This document shows positions 15,128 through 23,117 of a stretch of 28,085 nt of DNA, piece by piece. The notes under the pieces are model-generated. The model searched no databases. It was not told the origin of the DNA and saw only the letters and a list, made by a program, of their open reading frames with translations. This DNA is from JBJHAX01 sp050480705 (GTDB lineage: Bacteria > Actinomycetota > Nitriliruptoria > Nitriliruptorales > Nitriliruptoraceae): NCBI GenBank assembly GCA_050480705.1, contig JBJHAX010000027.1, forward strand, positions 1 through 28,085, in the 5' to 3' direction. A program made the position numbers and the translations under genes. Position 1 is the stretch's first letter. Each line of letters opens with the position of its first letter.

Positions 15128-16327
15128 TCAGTCTGCTCCCGTGGTCGGTGTTCCCGCCTCGCGCCTGCCGGGTGTCGAGGTGCGTCGAGGCGCAGCCCAC
15201 GCGCCGGTGTCCGGAGCACCCTCGGCGGCGAGCGCGGGTGGGTCGAGGACGAACCGCAGGTGCCCGGCGTCGAGCGGTTCGACCGATCCGAGGGCGGCCC
15301 ACAGCATCGTCCCCGGCGGCTGGTGGAGGTAGACGCCGCGTGCCCCGGCAGCAGTTCGATCGGGACGCCGTGGCCATTGGCAGTCTTGAGAAATCGAGGC
15401 GAGTTGGCGGTCAACGACATCGTCCGGTGTGAAGCGCTCCCACCAGCGTGCGAGGTGGTCGGTGGCCGCCAGCGCCGAGCGCTTGTCGTTGTTGCATCTG
15501 CGGTCGGCCACGACCAGGTTGTCGAGGCGGTCGTCGGGCCAGCGCGACCAGGGGAGGAAGTGGTCGACTTCCCATGGTCCGCGATCCCTCTCGCAGTAGA
15601 AGCAGCGCCCGTCCTGGAGCTCCAGCAGCGAGCCGCGAACACGGTCGAGGGCGATTCGCTGTGCGCCGAACATGAACGATTCGACACCCAGCTCGTCGAC
15701 ATGCTCGGCGTTGCGCCTGGCCACGTGACGGATCCATTCGCGCTGCACGACAGGACGCGCAAGTCCCGCAATCGCAGTCAGGGCATCGCCAGCGCCTGGT
15801 CGCAGGTGGAGGCGGTCGTCGAAGTCGGACCTGCGGATGCGTCCCTTGGTGACGGAGTCGTCCCAGCCGATCTCGTAGATGAAGCGATCTTCGACCCACG
15901 TGCCGCCCGCACCGAAGCGTTGGAGCAGAGGAATCGGGAATCGGATCACGGTCGTGACAGCGTCGGCTTCCAGGGAAGCGATCGCGTCCGGGTGCTGAAG
16001 GCGGGCGACCTCCAGCGGCGTGTCGTCCGAGATGCCCAGCCGAGTCCGCATCGTGTGGATCTTGGTGACGATGTCGTTCTGTGCGGATTGCCGGAGAATC
16101 CCGTCGGATGAGTACGGGCGTGCCTGCCGCCAGTACAACTCGAACACCCGCCGGCCGAGGGCACGCCCGTGCAGAACCGTCGGTGCAGCGCCGTCGGCGT
16201 CGGTGCCTTCCAACGCGGCGTCGAACATCGCGAGCAGCAGTGCGTACTTGTACGTCGTCGTGAAACTGCCCGTGTCCAGCAGGGAGAGCAGCTTCTCTGC
16301 GAATTCGATGGGTTCTGAAGCGTTCAT
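15128..16327 (-). CDS. HNH endonuclease
   Basis: About 399 residues from the ATG at 16327, which is preceded by AGGTGG; a GTG at 16333 is an alternative start. The first 230 residues contain no domain I recognise (alpha-helical, with WVEDRFIYEIGWDDS near 144-159). The HNH nuclease lies at about 240-287: a CxxC zinc pair (FYCERD), then WEVDHFLPWSRW with the DH catalytic pair, DNLV and RRCNNDKR, which give the second zinc ligands and Asn. The motif is complete, so nuclease activity is likely. The C-terminus after residue 300 is rich in Pro, Arg and Ala. HNH proteins of this layout occur in restriction and mobile-element loci. Its proximity to hipBA suggests a small defence or stress cluster, but no methyltransferase or partner is present, so self-protection is unexplained. 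Confidence 0.9.
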   Translation of the reverse strand: MNASEPIEFAEKLLSLLDTGSFTTTYKYALLLAMFDAALEGTDADGAAPTVLHGRALGRRVFELYWRQARPYSSDGILRQSAQNDIVTKIHTMRTRLGISDDTPLEVARLQHPDAIASLEADAVTTVIRFPIPLLQRFGAGGTWVEDRFIYEIGWDDSVTKGRIRRSDFDDRLHLRPGAGDALTAIAGLARPVVQREWIRHVARRNAEHVDELGVESFMFGAQRIALDRVRGSLLELQDGRCFYCERDRGPWEVDHFLPWSRWPDDRLDNLVVADRRCNNDKRSALAATDHLARWWERFTPDDVVDRQLASISQDCQWPRRPDRTAAGARGVYLHQPPGTMLWAALGSVEPLDAGHLRFVLDPPALAAEGAPDTGAWAAPRRTSTPGRREAGTPTTGAD

Positions 16328-16502
16328 GCCCACCTGATCGAGCTTGCGGTCCCCATCCCACAGGCGATGGGTAGCACTTCAGGCCGTTGTGCGCTTCAAG
16401 GCGGTGGGCAGCGTCGATCCGTGAGCACTACTGGCGGGTCTGCGCGGACCGGCGCGTGTCGGGTGAACGCATGGCATGCTTGGGGCGTCGAAGGGGATTC
16501 CA

Positions 16503-16646
16503 ATGACCGTTGAGTTCGGTGACCTCCGCAACAACCATCACCGCAGCATGACCATCCAACAATCCGCCTCCACCAAACTAGGGGCACCCCAGTGCCGGGG
16601 ATATGCCGGTGCGCTTCGGCGACGTGAAGGACGGCCGACATTGTGA
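16503..16646 (+). CDS. possible small ORF (leader peptide) coupled to the CPBP gene
   Basis: A 47-codon frame starting ATG 16503 with AAGGGG (16491-16496) 6 nt upstream and ending TGA 16644-16646. Its stop overlaps the GTG of the CPBP protease gene (GTGA). The peptide (MTVEFGDLRNNHHRSM, then further polar residues) has no recognised domain, and its codon use is less GC-rich at third positions than its neighbours, so coding status is uncertain. The 16-nt hairpin motif at 16587-16602 lies inside it. Either a real small protein coupled to the protease gene or a chance frame. Confidence 0.35.
   Translation: MTVEFGDLRNNHHRSMTIQQSASTKLGAPQCRGYAGALRRREGRPTL
16587..16602. repeat. copy of the 16-nt hairpin motif shared with 1092-1107
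   Basis: The 16 nt ccccagtgccggggat occur identically at 1092-1107 and 16587-16602. The core is a 4-bp stem (cccc/gggg) around agtgcc. Downstream sequence is also similar (gcgctccggcggcg near 1117, gcgcttcggcgacg near 16611). Confidence 0.55.
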
Positions 16647-17452
16647 CGATGAAGGCGGTGCGGTCGCCAGCGGTGCGTTCTCCGGGTCGCACGAGGCGCT
16701 TCTTCGTGCTGTTCGCGCCGGGAACGCTCGGGATCGCGGTCCTCATGCTCTCCTTTGACTGGGCGCCGTTCGCCGGGCGACTCGAGGTCTCCGAAGCCGT
16801 GATGATCGCCTTCTTGGGGGCTCAGCTCGCAGTCCTGCTGGCCGTGGCCGTCCTGGTGGGGCTCGCGTGCGCACCACCGGTGGGGCTCCGCTCTCACGCG
16901 GTCGATTGGGTAGAGGGGCGGGGCGTGTCACGTCCGGCCATCAAGATGGAGCTCATTGCGGCGCTCACACTGGGCGCGCTGGTGAGTCTCCTGGTGGTGG
17001 GCATGGAGTATCTCGCTCCGCTGCTTCTCGATGGACAGCGCGCCACCACCGTTTCGATGCTGCTTGGCGACCTGCTGCCTCGCATCGTGTTCGGTGGGAT
17101 CACCGAGGAACTGTTGCTGCGTTGGGGGGTGATGTCGTTCGTCGTGTTCGTGTTGTGGAAGCTGACCCGGCCAGTCAGCGGACAGGCGTCGCCGAGCATC
17201 TACTGGAGCGCGATCGTCGTTTCAGCCGGCTTGTTCGCGGTGGCGCATCTGCCCGGTGTCGCTGGCATGTACGGACTTACGGTCACAACCGTCGCCTACG
17301 TGCTGGCCGGCAACATGCTCGGCGGGGTGGCGTTCGGGTGGCTCTTCTGGCGGTACAGCATCGAGGCAGCCATCGTGGCGCACGGCTTTGCCCACCTCCT
17401 CGCCATCGCGATCAACGTCGGGTTGATCGCGGTCGGCCTCGAACCCGGGTAG
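16643..17452 (+). CDS. CPBP-family intramembrane metalloprotease (CAAX protease-like)
   Basis: A 269-residue polytopic protein with about seven hydrophobic helices. The three CPBP/Abi motifs are present in order: EELLLR (155-160; EExxxR), FAVAHLP (198-204; FxxxH) and AHGFAHL (246-252; HxxxB). These supply the Glu and His residues expected for metal binding in the membrane, so proteolytic or CAAX-type processing activity is likely. Bacterial members include bacteriocin-immunity and processing proteins. The start is taken as GTG 16643, which overlaps the stop of a small ORF; ATG 16649 is an alternative. The substrate is unknown; a linked small peptide gene upstream (16503-16646) is an intriguing candidate. 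Confidence 0.9.
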   Translation: MTMKAVRSPAVRSPGRTRRFFVLFAPGTLGIAVLMLSFDWAPFAGRLEVSEAVMIAFLGAQLAVLLAVAVLVGLACAPPVGLRSHAVDWVEGRGVSRPAIKMELIAALTLGALVSLLVVGMEYLAPLLLDGQRATTVSMLLGDLLPRIVFGGITEELLLRWGVMSFVVFVLWKLTRPVSGQASPSIYWSAIVVSAGLFAVAHLPGVAGMYGLTVTTVAYVLAGNMLGGVAFGWLFWRYSIEAAIVAHGFAHLLAIAINVGLIAVGLEPG

Positions 17453-17774
17453 CCCCCACCACGCCTGACCGCGCTGCGCGAACACCCAGCACACGAGTGG
17501 GTTCTCAAGGTGGGTCACCGTGTCGCAGATCTCCGACGCATGCCGCACACGTCGATGACATCTGCGTCGGTCCGACCGAACCGGGGCATGCGAAGCAAGG
17601 ACGTCACGCTGGCTCATCACCCCTCACCTGGATGCAGCAACCTGGGTGGGCGTTGCCACGAGCCGCCGCGCGCTACGGCAAGCCTGAGGTGTTCCGTGAT
17701 CTGATCGAAGCGGGCACGGATCATCGGGTCCGAAGGGGCGCCACCTCCTAGCGTCGTGTGACGAAGGAGGAGTG
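17453..17774. other. intergenic region with a possible ankyrin-repeat remnant
   Basis: 322 bases between the CPBP gene and the AraC-type gene. No complete gene was found. At 17650-17751 the plus strand reads like one ankyrin-repeat unit (AAARYGKPEVFRDLIEAG) ending at a TAG; see the separate entry. TAGCGT (17749-17754) could be a -10 for the AraC-type gene. Confidence 0.45.
17650..17751 (+). pseudogene. possible ankyrin-repeat gene fragment
   Basis: The frame ending with TAG at 17749-17751 encodes 33 residues, RAAARYGKPEVFRDLIEAGTDHRV being the core, with the A..R.GK.E....LIEAG.D pattern of an ankyrin repeat. Upstream in the same frame no repeat or start is convincing. A decayed gene end is likely, but one repeat-like unit is weak evidence. 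Confidence 0.3.
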
Positions 17775-18644
17775 ATGATCGAGGAACTCAACGGCGCGCT
17801 CGCACGGGTCGAGGAGCAGCTTGCCGGCGAGGTCGACGTCGACGAACTCGCACGCATTGCGATGACCTCGACCTACCACCTTCGGCGCATGTTCTCCGCA
17901 CTCGCCGGGATGCCGCTGTCGACCTACGTGCGGCGCCGCCGGATGACGCTGGCCGCCGCAGAGGTGGTCGCCGACGAAGCCACGCTTCTCGAGATCGCCA
18001 CCCGGTACGGCTACGGCTCGACCGAAGCGTTCTCCCGAGCCTTCCGTTCGGTGCACGGCGTCACCCCGGGCGATGCCCGGGCGGGCCGTGCGCAACTAAC
18101 GACCCAGCCACGACTGACCTTCCGCCTGACCGTCGAAGGAGACACGAACATGCAGCACCGGATCGTCGAGAAGGACGCGTTCACCATCGCCGGCAAGCAC
18201 GTGCGGGTCCCGCTGCAGTACGAAGGGGTCAATCCGCACATCGCTGCGTTCATCGCAGCGCTGCCACCAGAGGTTCATGACCGCATCGCGGCGTTGTCCG
18301 ACCAGGAACCCGCCGGCATCCTCGCGGTCACCCACGTCCTGGATCCTGCCCGCGAAGAAGGCAGCGACGTCGACTACTACCACGCAGCAGCAACGTCGGG
18401 GCCTGTCCCCGACGACCTCGACAGCGTGTCCGTGTCGGCGACGATGTGGGCGGTGTTCGACACCTCCGGGCCGTTTCCCGACACCCTGCAGCGCCTGTGG
18501 GCCGACACCGCCGCCGTCTGGTTCCCCGCGAATCCGTACCGGTCGGTGCACGGTCCCGAGCTGCTCCGGCTGGAGTTGTCCGACGACCAGACCACGGCGA
18601 ACTGCGAGCTCTGGATCCCCGTCGAGCCAGATCCCGCGACCTGA
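17775..18644 (+). CDS. AraC-type regulator fused to GyrI-like ligand-binding domain
   Basis: A 289-residue effector-responsive regulator, Rob/BltR-like in layout. The double HTH of the AraC family lies at about 4-105, with the conserved segment YGYGSTEAFSRAFRSVHGVTPGD (78-100, only partly shown) ending in TPxxxR-like ADARAGRA. Residues 126-285 form the GyrI-like (SHS2/GyrI) domain, beginning at VEKDAFTIAGKHVRV and ending at LWIPV; its central cavity normally binds hydrophobic cationic or xenobiotic ligands. AAGGAGGAG (17763-17771) lies just upstream of ATG 17775, which is preferred to GTG 17772. The regulon is not visible; the neighbouring glutaminase starts 132 nt downstream and may be transcribed separately. 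Confidence 0.93.
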   Translation: MIEELNGALARVEEQLAGEVDVDELARIAMTSTYHLRRMFSALAGMPLSTYVRRRRMTLAAAEVVADEATLLEIATRYGYGSTEAFSRAFRSVHGVTPGDARAGRAQLTTQPRLTFRLTVEGDTNMQHRIVEKDAFTIAGKHVRVPLQYEGVNPHIAAFIAALPPEVHDRIAALSDQEPAGILAVTHVLDPAREEGSDVDYYHAAATSGPVPDDLDSVSVSATMWAVFDTSGPFPDTLQRLWADTAAVWFPANPYRSVHGPELLRLELSDDQTTANCELWIPVEPDPAT

Positions 18645-18776
18645 CCGCCGGCCGCATCCTGCCCGTCAGCAGAGGAATCCTGCTGAACCGGCGCACCGGC
18701 TCGCGCCAGAGGCGGCGGCAACAGTCTGCTACCTGTAGGACGTGCCAGACCCGGTGCCCCGGCCCAAGGCTGCTGC

Positions 18777-19733
18777 GTGAGTGATCGCACACCGTCGAAT
18801 GACGCCGACCTCGACACGGTGCTCGCCGAGGTCGCCGATGTCGCGCGGCCGCATGCGTCGAAGGGCAAGGTTGCCGACTACATCCCTGCGCTCGCGGCGG
18901 CTGATGCCGACCATTTCGGGCTGGCGGTCGTCGAGCTCGACGGGACCGAGCGCGTCGTCGGCGACGTTGATGAACCGTTTGCGATCCAGAGCATCTCGAA
19001 GGTGTTCTCGCTGGTGCTTGCGATGCAGAAGGCAGACGAGCGTTCCGGCGTCGCAGAGGAGCTGTGGTCCCGGGTGGGGCGCGAGCCGTCCGGTGACCCG
19101 TTCAACTCCCTGGTGCAGCTCGAGAAGGAACGCGGGATCCCCCGCAACCCGATGATCAACGCCGGCGCGCTGGTCATCGATGACGTCCTGCTCGAGTACT
19201 GCGACGACGCGAAACGCTCGACCCTGCAACTGCTCGAGACGCTCTGCGGCGAGCCGCTGGAGGTCGATCAGGACATCTACGACTCGGAGCAGACCGCCGC
19301 GCACCGCAACCGGGCGATGGCCAACCTGCTCAAGGACTTCGGCAATCTGCGCCACGACGTCGACGCCGTGCTCGACGACTACGTGTACGCGTGCGCGATC
19401 GCGATGACGACCCGCCAGCTGGCACGTGCGATGCGTTTTCTCGCCAACGGCGGCGTGGAGCCCGCGTCGGGCGAGCGGATCCTGTCGGCGGAGCTCGCCC
19501 GGCGAGTGTCTGCGATCATGCTGACCTGCGGCACCTACGACGCTGCGGGCGAGTTCGCGTTCAGTGTGGGCCTGCCCTGCAAGAGCGGGGTGGCGGGCGG
19601 CATCGTCGCGACCGTGCCTCGCCGCTACGGGGTGTGCGTGTGGTCGCCGCCGCTGGATGCGGCCGGCAATTCGGTCGCCGGCCGGATCGCGCTGCACGAA
19701 CTCGCCGAGCGGCAGCAGCTCGCGGTGCTGTGA
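18777..19733 (+). CDS. glsA: glutaminase (beta-lactamase-like serine amidohydrolase)
   Basis: A 318-residue enzyme that hydrolyses L-glutamine to glutamate and ammonia. The active-site SxxK motif is SISK (72-75) in FAIQSISKVFSLVL. Other family motifs are NPMINAGAL (124-132), the Tyr/Asn-rich AHRNRAMANLLKDFGN (175-190), and the late loop GLPCKSGVAGGI (265-276). Length matches the family. The GTG at 18777 lies after an AAGG-like site; no stronger start is available. Cytoplasmic. The gene stands between an AraC-type regulator and a convergent alpha/beta hydrolase; a hairpin terminator-like structure follows. The product is well defined; regulation is not evident. Confidence 0.94.
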   Translation: MSDRTPSNDADLDTVLAEVADVARPHASKGKVADYIPALAAADADHFGLAVVELDGTERVVGDVDEPFAIQSISKVFSLVLAMQKADERSGVAEELWSRVGREPSGDPFNSLVQLEKERGIPRNPMINAGALVIDDVLLEYCDDAKRSTLQLLETLCGEPLEVDQDIYDSEQTAAHRNRAMANLLKDFGNLRHDVDAVLDDYVYACAIAMTTRQLARAMRFLANGGVEPASGERILSAELARRVSAIMLTCGTYDAAGEFAFSVGLPCKSGVAGGIVATVPRRYGVCVWSPPLDAAGNSVAGRIALHELAERQQLAVL

Positions 19734-19757
19734 GTGCTCGTCCGTGTGGCTCGCTGC

Positions 19758-19789
19758 GCCCGGGGACGGGTTCCAAGGCGTCCCCGGGC
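19758..19789. terminator. bidirectional terminator-like hairpin
   Basis: Arms gcccggggacg (19758-19768) and cgtccccgggc (19779-19789) are perfect 11-bp reverse complements around a 10-nt loop. It lies between the convergent glutaminase and hydrolase stops (19733 and 19836). There is no U-tract, as expected in this GC range; termination function is inferred. Confidence 0.6.
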
Positions 19790-19835
19790 CGCCGGACGTG
19801 TGCCGAACGGGTCAGCCGACGAGCCGGTTGATCAG

Positions 19836-20693
19836 CTACGTCGTCGGCTCGGTGAGGTGTTCGCGCACGAGTGTGGCGACGGCGTCGGGACGTTCGTCGG
19901 GCAGCAGATGGCCGGTGCCGTCCACGACGAGCGTGCGGGCGTGCGGAAGTTTGCGTGTGGCCGCCCGCACGAGCCTTCCCGCGGGCAGGAACGCGTCGTG
20001 GCGGCCGGCGACGACCAGCACGGGCGTGGTGGCCAGCGGCTGCAGGGCAGCAGCTGGCAGGGGAGGCGGCGCGAGCGAGGTCCGTACGTGCCGGCCGACG
20101 AGCGTCATCCACGCCGTGAGGTCCTCTGAGGGCCGGTTGCCGGGAGCGGTCATCACGTCGAGGAGTGCTTCGGAGGTCTGTGGTGACGGGCGGCGCAGCC
20201 ACGCAACGGTCGTTTTCAGCGTCGCCGGGCCGACGCGCAGCTGGATCAGCCCGGCGGGCACGACCAACCCGACGCCGGCGACCTGGGCGCCGTGGCGGAC
20301 GGCGTCGAGCGCGATGCGTGCACCGAGCGACATGCCCACCAGGATCGGTGGGGTGTCGGTGACGGCGGTGAGCGTCTCGGCGAGCCAGTGCCCGTAGGCC
20401 GCGCGTTTCGACGGCCGTTCGGCGTGGCTGAGCCCGGGCTGGCCGGGGAGGTCGACGGCGTGGACGCGGTGGCTGCCGGCGAGATGGTCGATCAGTCCCA
20501 GGCTGGTCGCGGCTGCGAAGTTGGTGCCCGGCACGAGCACCAGGGGCGGGCCTTGGCCGGTGGACAGCACGTGGGTGTCGCCGAGCGGGCTCGGGTACGT
20601 GCGGCGTGCGTGGTCGGTCTGCCAGCGCGTGAGCTGCTCATCGGCCCAGGCGCGGATCGCGTCGCGGCCGGCTTCGGTGCGGTAGATGGTCAC
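19836..20693 (-). CDS. alpha/beta-hydrolase
   Basis: A 285-residue serine hydrolase. The nucleophile elbow is VGMSLG with Ser122, the oxyanion region GTNFAA follows VLVPG (52-62), and the remaining triad residues are Asp233 (AGRHD) and His262 (GTGHLLPDERP). Lid helices lie around 165-215. An N-terminal extension of about 35 residues precedes the core. It should act on an ester, amide or similar substrate, not deducible. The GTG at 20693 lies 10 nt after the stop of the GAF-ANTAR gene, so the two form an operon; the frame's preceding residues support this start. A stress-linked role is inferred from that neighbour. Confidence 0.9.
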   Translation of the reverse strand: MTIYRTEAGRDAIRAWADEQLTRWQTDHARRTYPSPLGDTHVLSTGQGPPLVLVPGTNFAAATSLGLIDHLAGSHRVHAVDLPGQPGLSHAERPSKRAAYGHWLAETLTAVTDTPPILVGMSLGARIALDAVRHGAQVAGVGLVVPAGLIQLRVGPATLKTTVAWLRRPSPQTSEALLDVMTAPGNRPSEDLTAWMTLVGRHVRTSLAPPPLPAAALQPLATTPVLVVAGRHDAFLPAGRLVRAATRKLPHARTLVVDGTGHLLPDERPDAVATLVREHLTEPTT

Positions 20694-20703
20694 GGCAGCG
20701 TGA

Positions 20704-21435
20704 TCAGGCGAGCGTGCCCGTGTCGGCGATGGTGCGCGCCAGCTCGCGCAGCTTGACGTTGGCCACTTGCGAGCGTTCCTTGAGCATCGTGAAGGCCTGG
20801 GCAGCGGTGATCTTGTGCCGCTCCATCAGGATCCCTTTCGCCTGCCCGATCACGTCCCGGGTGGCGAGCGCGTTCGTCACCCCTTCCTTGTCGATGGCCG
20901 AGGCCAACGCACTCGCACACATCGCTGCGAACACCTCGCCGAGCGCGATCGCGTTCTCACCGAACGTGCCGACCTGGTCGCCGTAGAGGTTGAGGGCACC
21001 GAACCGGTCGTTGTCGTGACGGCCCAGGAACAGCTGGAACGCCGCCGCCGACACGGTGCCGTGCTCGAGTGCTGCCGCGGCGAACGCGGGCCACCGCTGG
21101 TCGTTCGCCAGGTCTTGCGAGGTCACCACGGCTTCGCCGCTCGCGGCTTCGATGCACGGCCCCGCGCCGGCTTCCGCCTGGACGCGGTCCAGTTCGATCG
21201 CGACCGGGTCGCTGGAGACCGGCGTGGTCACGCCGCCCTTGCGAACGAACATGATGTCGGCGTGTGCGGCGCCCGGGATCAATTCGACCGCGAGATCAAC
21301 TCCCAGCTGCAGGGTCTGGTCGACGTCCTGGCGTGATGCGAGCTCACGCAGTGCGGCGGCGAAGCTGCGCAGTCTCTGGGGTGCTGTGTCTGGAGGTTGC
21401 GCGTCGGACGGCAGACGTGGAGGGTGAAGACTCAC
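20704..21435 (-). CDS. GAF-ANTAR transcription antiterminator
   Basis: A 243-residue regulator. The GAF domain covers about 25-180 (AAALRELASRQDVDQTLQL through DNDRFGALNLYGDQVGTFG), and the C-terminal ANTAR RNA-binding domain about 185-237 (ALATRDVIGQAKGILMERHK, then ITAAQAF.MLKERSQ). ANTAR proteins bind paired hexaloop stem-loops in nascent mRNA and block terminators; GAF-ANTAR fusions are characteristic of actinobacteria. GTG 21435 is chosen because CGGAG lies 4 nt upstream; the frame is also open to GTG 21477, giving 14 further residues. It heads an operon with the alpha/beta hydrolase and is divergent from a GAF-EAL gene. The GAF ligand is unknown. Confidence 0.92.
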   Translation of the reverse strand: MSLHPPRLPSDAQPPDTAPQRLRSFAAALRELASRQDVDQTLQLGVDLAVELIPGAAHADIMFVRKGGVTTPVSSDPVAIELDRVQAEAGAGPCIEAASGEAVVTSQDLANDQRWPAFAAAALEHGTVSAAAFQLFLGRHDNDRFGALNLYGDQVGTFGENAIALGEVFAAMCASALASAIDKEGVTNALATRDVIGQAKGILMERHKITAAQAFTMLKERSQVANVKLRELARTIADTGTLA

Positions 21436-21725
21436 TGTGCTCCGGTTCAGCAGCGGCGCCACAGCGGGTTCTTCCACACGATGCGCTTTCTGGTCACCCT
21501 AGCTGACGATTCTGTCTCGAAGGGAATTCCTCTCATCGACGGCATCCAGCGTGGTTTCGGCCACGAACTTGTCCGGGTGCTCGAGGCACGGCAGCCTCCT
21601 CGACGCGCCGCGGCGGCTGGGTAGCCTGGAATTGAATGGGGCACACGGCTTCGCATGGTGCGTTGTGCGTCGGCCAGCCTTGAGGAACCAGGGTCCAAGC
21701 TCGCCACTGGAACTTCGAGGCAACG
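21436..21725. other. divergent promoter region GAF-ANTAR/GAF-EAL
   Basis: About 290 bases. Plus-strand -10 candidate TAGCCT (21622-21627) and GAGG (about 21717-21720) precede the GAF-EAL start. No small gene with good support was found. Confidence 0.45.
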
Positions 21726-23042
21726 ATGCAGCAGGATCGGGACGGTTCGTCATCCGCGGTGTCGTCACCGCCTTCCGCCGATCCGCCGGTCGGCCCCGGC
21801 CGTACCGTTGCGGGTCGGGCCGATTCGCTGCCGGCGAGTGGCGATGACCATGATCGGTTGATCCAGTCGGTGCTGCGGCTCATGCGGGATCGGTTCGGTC
21901 TGGAGTTCGCGTTCGTCTCCCATATTGACGCTGGTCTGCGCACGTTCCGGTATGTCGACGCTGACGACACGTCGGTGATCGCGGTCGGTGATTCGTCGCC
22001 GGAGACCGAGAGCTACTGCAAGTACGTGGTGGACGGCTCGCTGCCGCAACTGCTGCGTGATCCGGCCGAACATCCGGTGTCGGCACAGCTGTCCGCCACC
22101 CGCGAGATCCCGGTCGGCACGCACCTGAGCGTGCCGATTGCCCTGGGCGACGGAAACGTCTACGGAACGCTGTGTTCGTTCGGGCGTTCGGTCCGTGACG
22201 ACCTGGACGACAGCGACATCGCGGCGATGCGCATACTCGCGTCGATGGTCAGTGGCTACATCGAAGAAACCGAGCAGCGCCGGGTCGTGGACGCAGAGCG
22301 GCGACGGCAGCTGCTGCAGCTCGAGGTCGACACGGATCTCGTCATCCAACTCCAGCCGGTGATCGAAATGGGAACCGGATCGATCGTGGGCTACGAGGCG
22401 CTGTCGCGGTTTCCGACCCTCGAATCGGGGCCTGCGGCGGTGTTCGCCGAGGCGCGCCGGCTGGGCATCGACCGCGAACTGGAGCTGCAGGCCGCAGCTG
22501 CGGCGCTGTCCTACCTGCCGGAGCTGCCCGGTGAGACCTATCTCGCGATCAACCTCGGGCCGGCGACGATCGTGAGCGAGGACTGCGCCGTGCTGCTCGG
22601 CGAGGCGGATCCACGCCGCATCGTCGTGGAGATCACCGAGCATGCGATCGTCGACGATTACACCCAGCTGCAGGCAGCCAACCGCGCGCTGCGCGACCTC
22701 GGGATCCAGCTCGCCATCGACGACGTCGGCACCGGCTACTCCGGCCTGGACCACATGCTGCGCATCCAGCCCGACGTCCTCAAGCTCGACGGTGCGCTGA
22801 TCTCAGGCATCGACACGGACCCTCCCAAACAGGCCATCGTCGCCGCGCTGCAGACCTACGCGGCCCGCATCGACACCCGGATGATCGCCGAACGCATGGA
22901 GACGGCCGAAGAGGCCAAGGCGCTGGGAATCCTCGGGGTCGGGTTCGCCCAGGGCTACCACTACGCGCGACCCGCGCCGCCAGCCGAGGCACTCGGCTAC
23001 GGCCCGGTGATCAACGCGTTCGAACACACGGTGACCGGCTGA
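21726..23042 (+). CDS. GAF-EAL c-di-GMP phosphodiesterase
   Basis: A 438-residue cytoplasmic enzyme. The N-terminal 40 residues are a low-complexity Ser/Pro/Asp leader. The GAF domain lies at about 45-190 (FGLEFAFVSHID through YGTLCSF.R). The EAL domain spans about 200-425. Catalytic signatures are all present: EAL (224-226, GYEALSRF), Asn276 (AINLGP), Glu302 (VEITEH), the acidic pair Asp332-Asp333 (IDDVGTGYSG), Lys353 (LKLDGALI), Glu389 and Gln409 (AQGYHYARP). The usual EGVET is ERMET here, an uncommon Gly-Val to Arg-Met change at a loop that is otherwise intact. No GGDEF domain precedes it, so a stand-alone hydrolase of c-di-GMP is expected, with GAF as sensor. Start supported by GAGG upstream of ATG 21726. 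Confidence 0.93.
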   Translation: MQQDRDGSSSAVSSPPSADPPVGPGRTVAGRADSLPASGDDHDRLIQSVLRLMRDRFGLEFAFVSHIDAGLRTFRYVDADDTSVIAVGDSSPETESYCKYVVDGSLPQLLRDPAEHPVSAQLSATREIPVGTHLSVPIALGDGNVYGTLCSFGRSVRDDLDDSDIAAMRILASMVSGYIEETEQRRVVDAERRRQLLQLEVDTDLVIQLQPVIEMGTGSIVGYEALSRFPTLESGPAAVFAEARRLGIDRELELQAAAAALSYLPELPGETYLAINLGPATIVSEDCAVLLGEADPRRIVVEITEHAIVDDYTQLQAANRALRDLGIQLAIDDVGTGYSGLDHMLRIQPDVLKLDGALISGIDTDPPKQAIVAALQTYAARIDTRMIAERMETAEEAKALGILGVGFAQGYHYARPAPPAEALGYGPVINAFEHTVTG

Positions 23043-23093
23043 CGTCGCGGGCCGGTTCGGGCGCACCGGTGTATGCGGCCCGTCGAGGGGGAC

Positions 23094-23107
23094 GTGCCGG
23101 CCGGCAC
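23094..23107. repeat. 14-bp palindrome between convergent genes
   Basis: gtgccggccggcac (23094-23107) is self-complementary and lies between the GAF-EAL stop and the DUF1697 stop. It could form a hairpin in either transcript, but no loop-free stem or T-tract indicates termination. Confidence 0.35.
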
Positions 23108-23117
23108 CGTTCGCAGC

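Noticed and set aside
14803..15771. Minus-strand 322-codon frame across the hipA 3' end and the HNH gene
   Set aside because: Its translation is a Ser/Pro/Arg-rich shadow without a domain, while the overlapping HipA and HNH frames carry full motifs.
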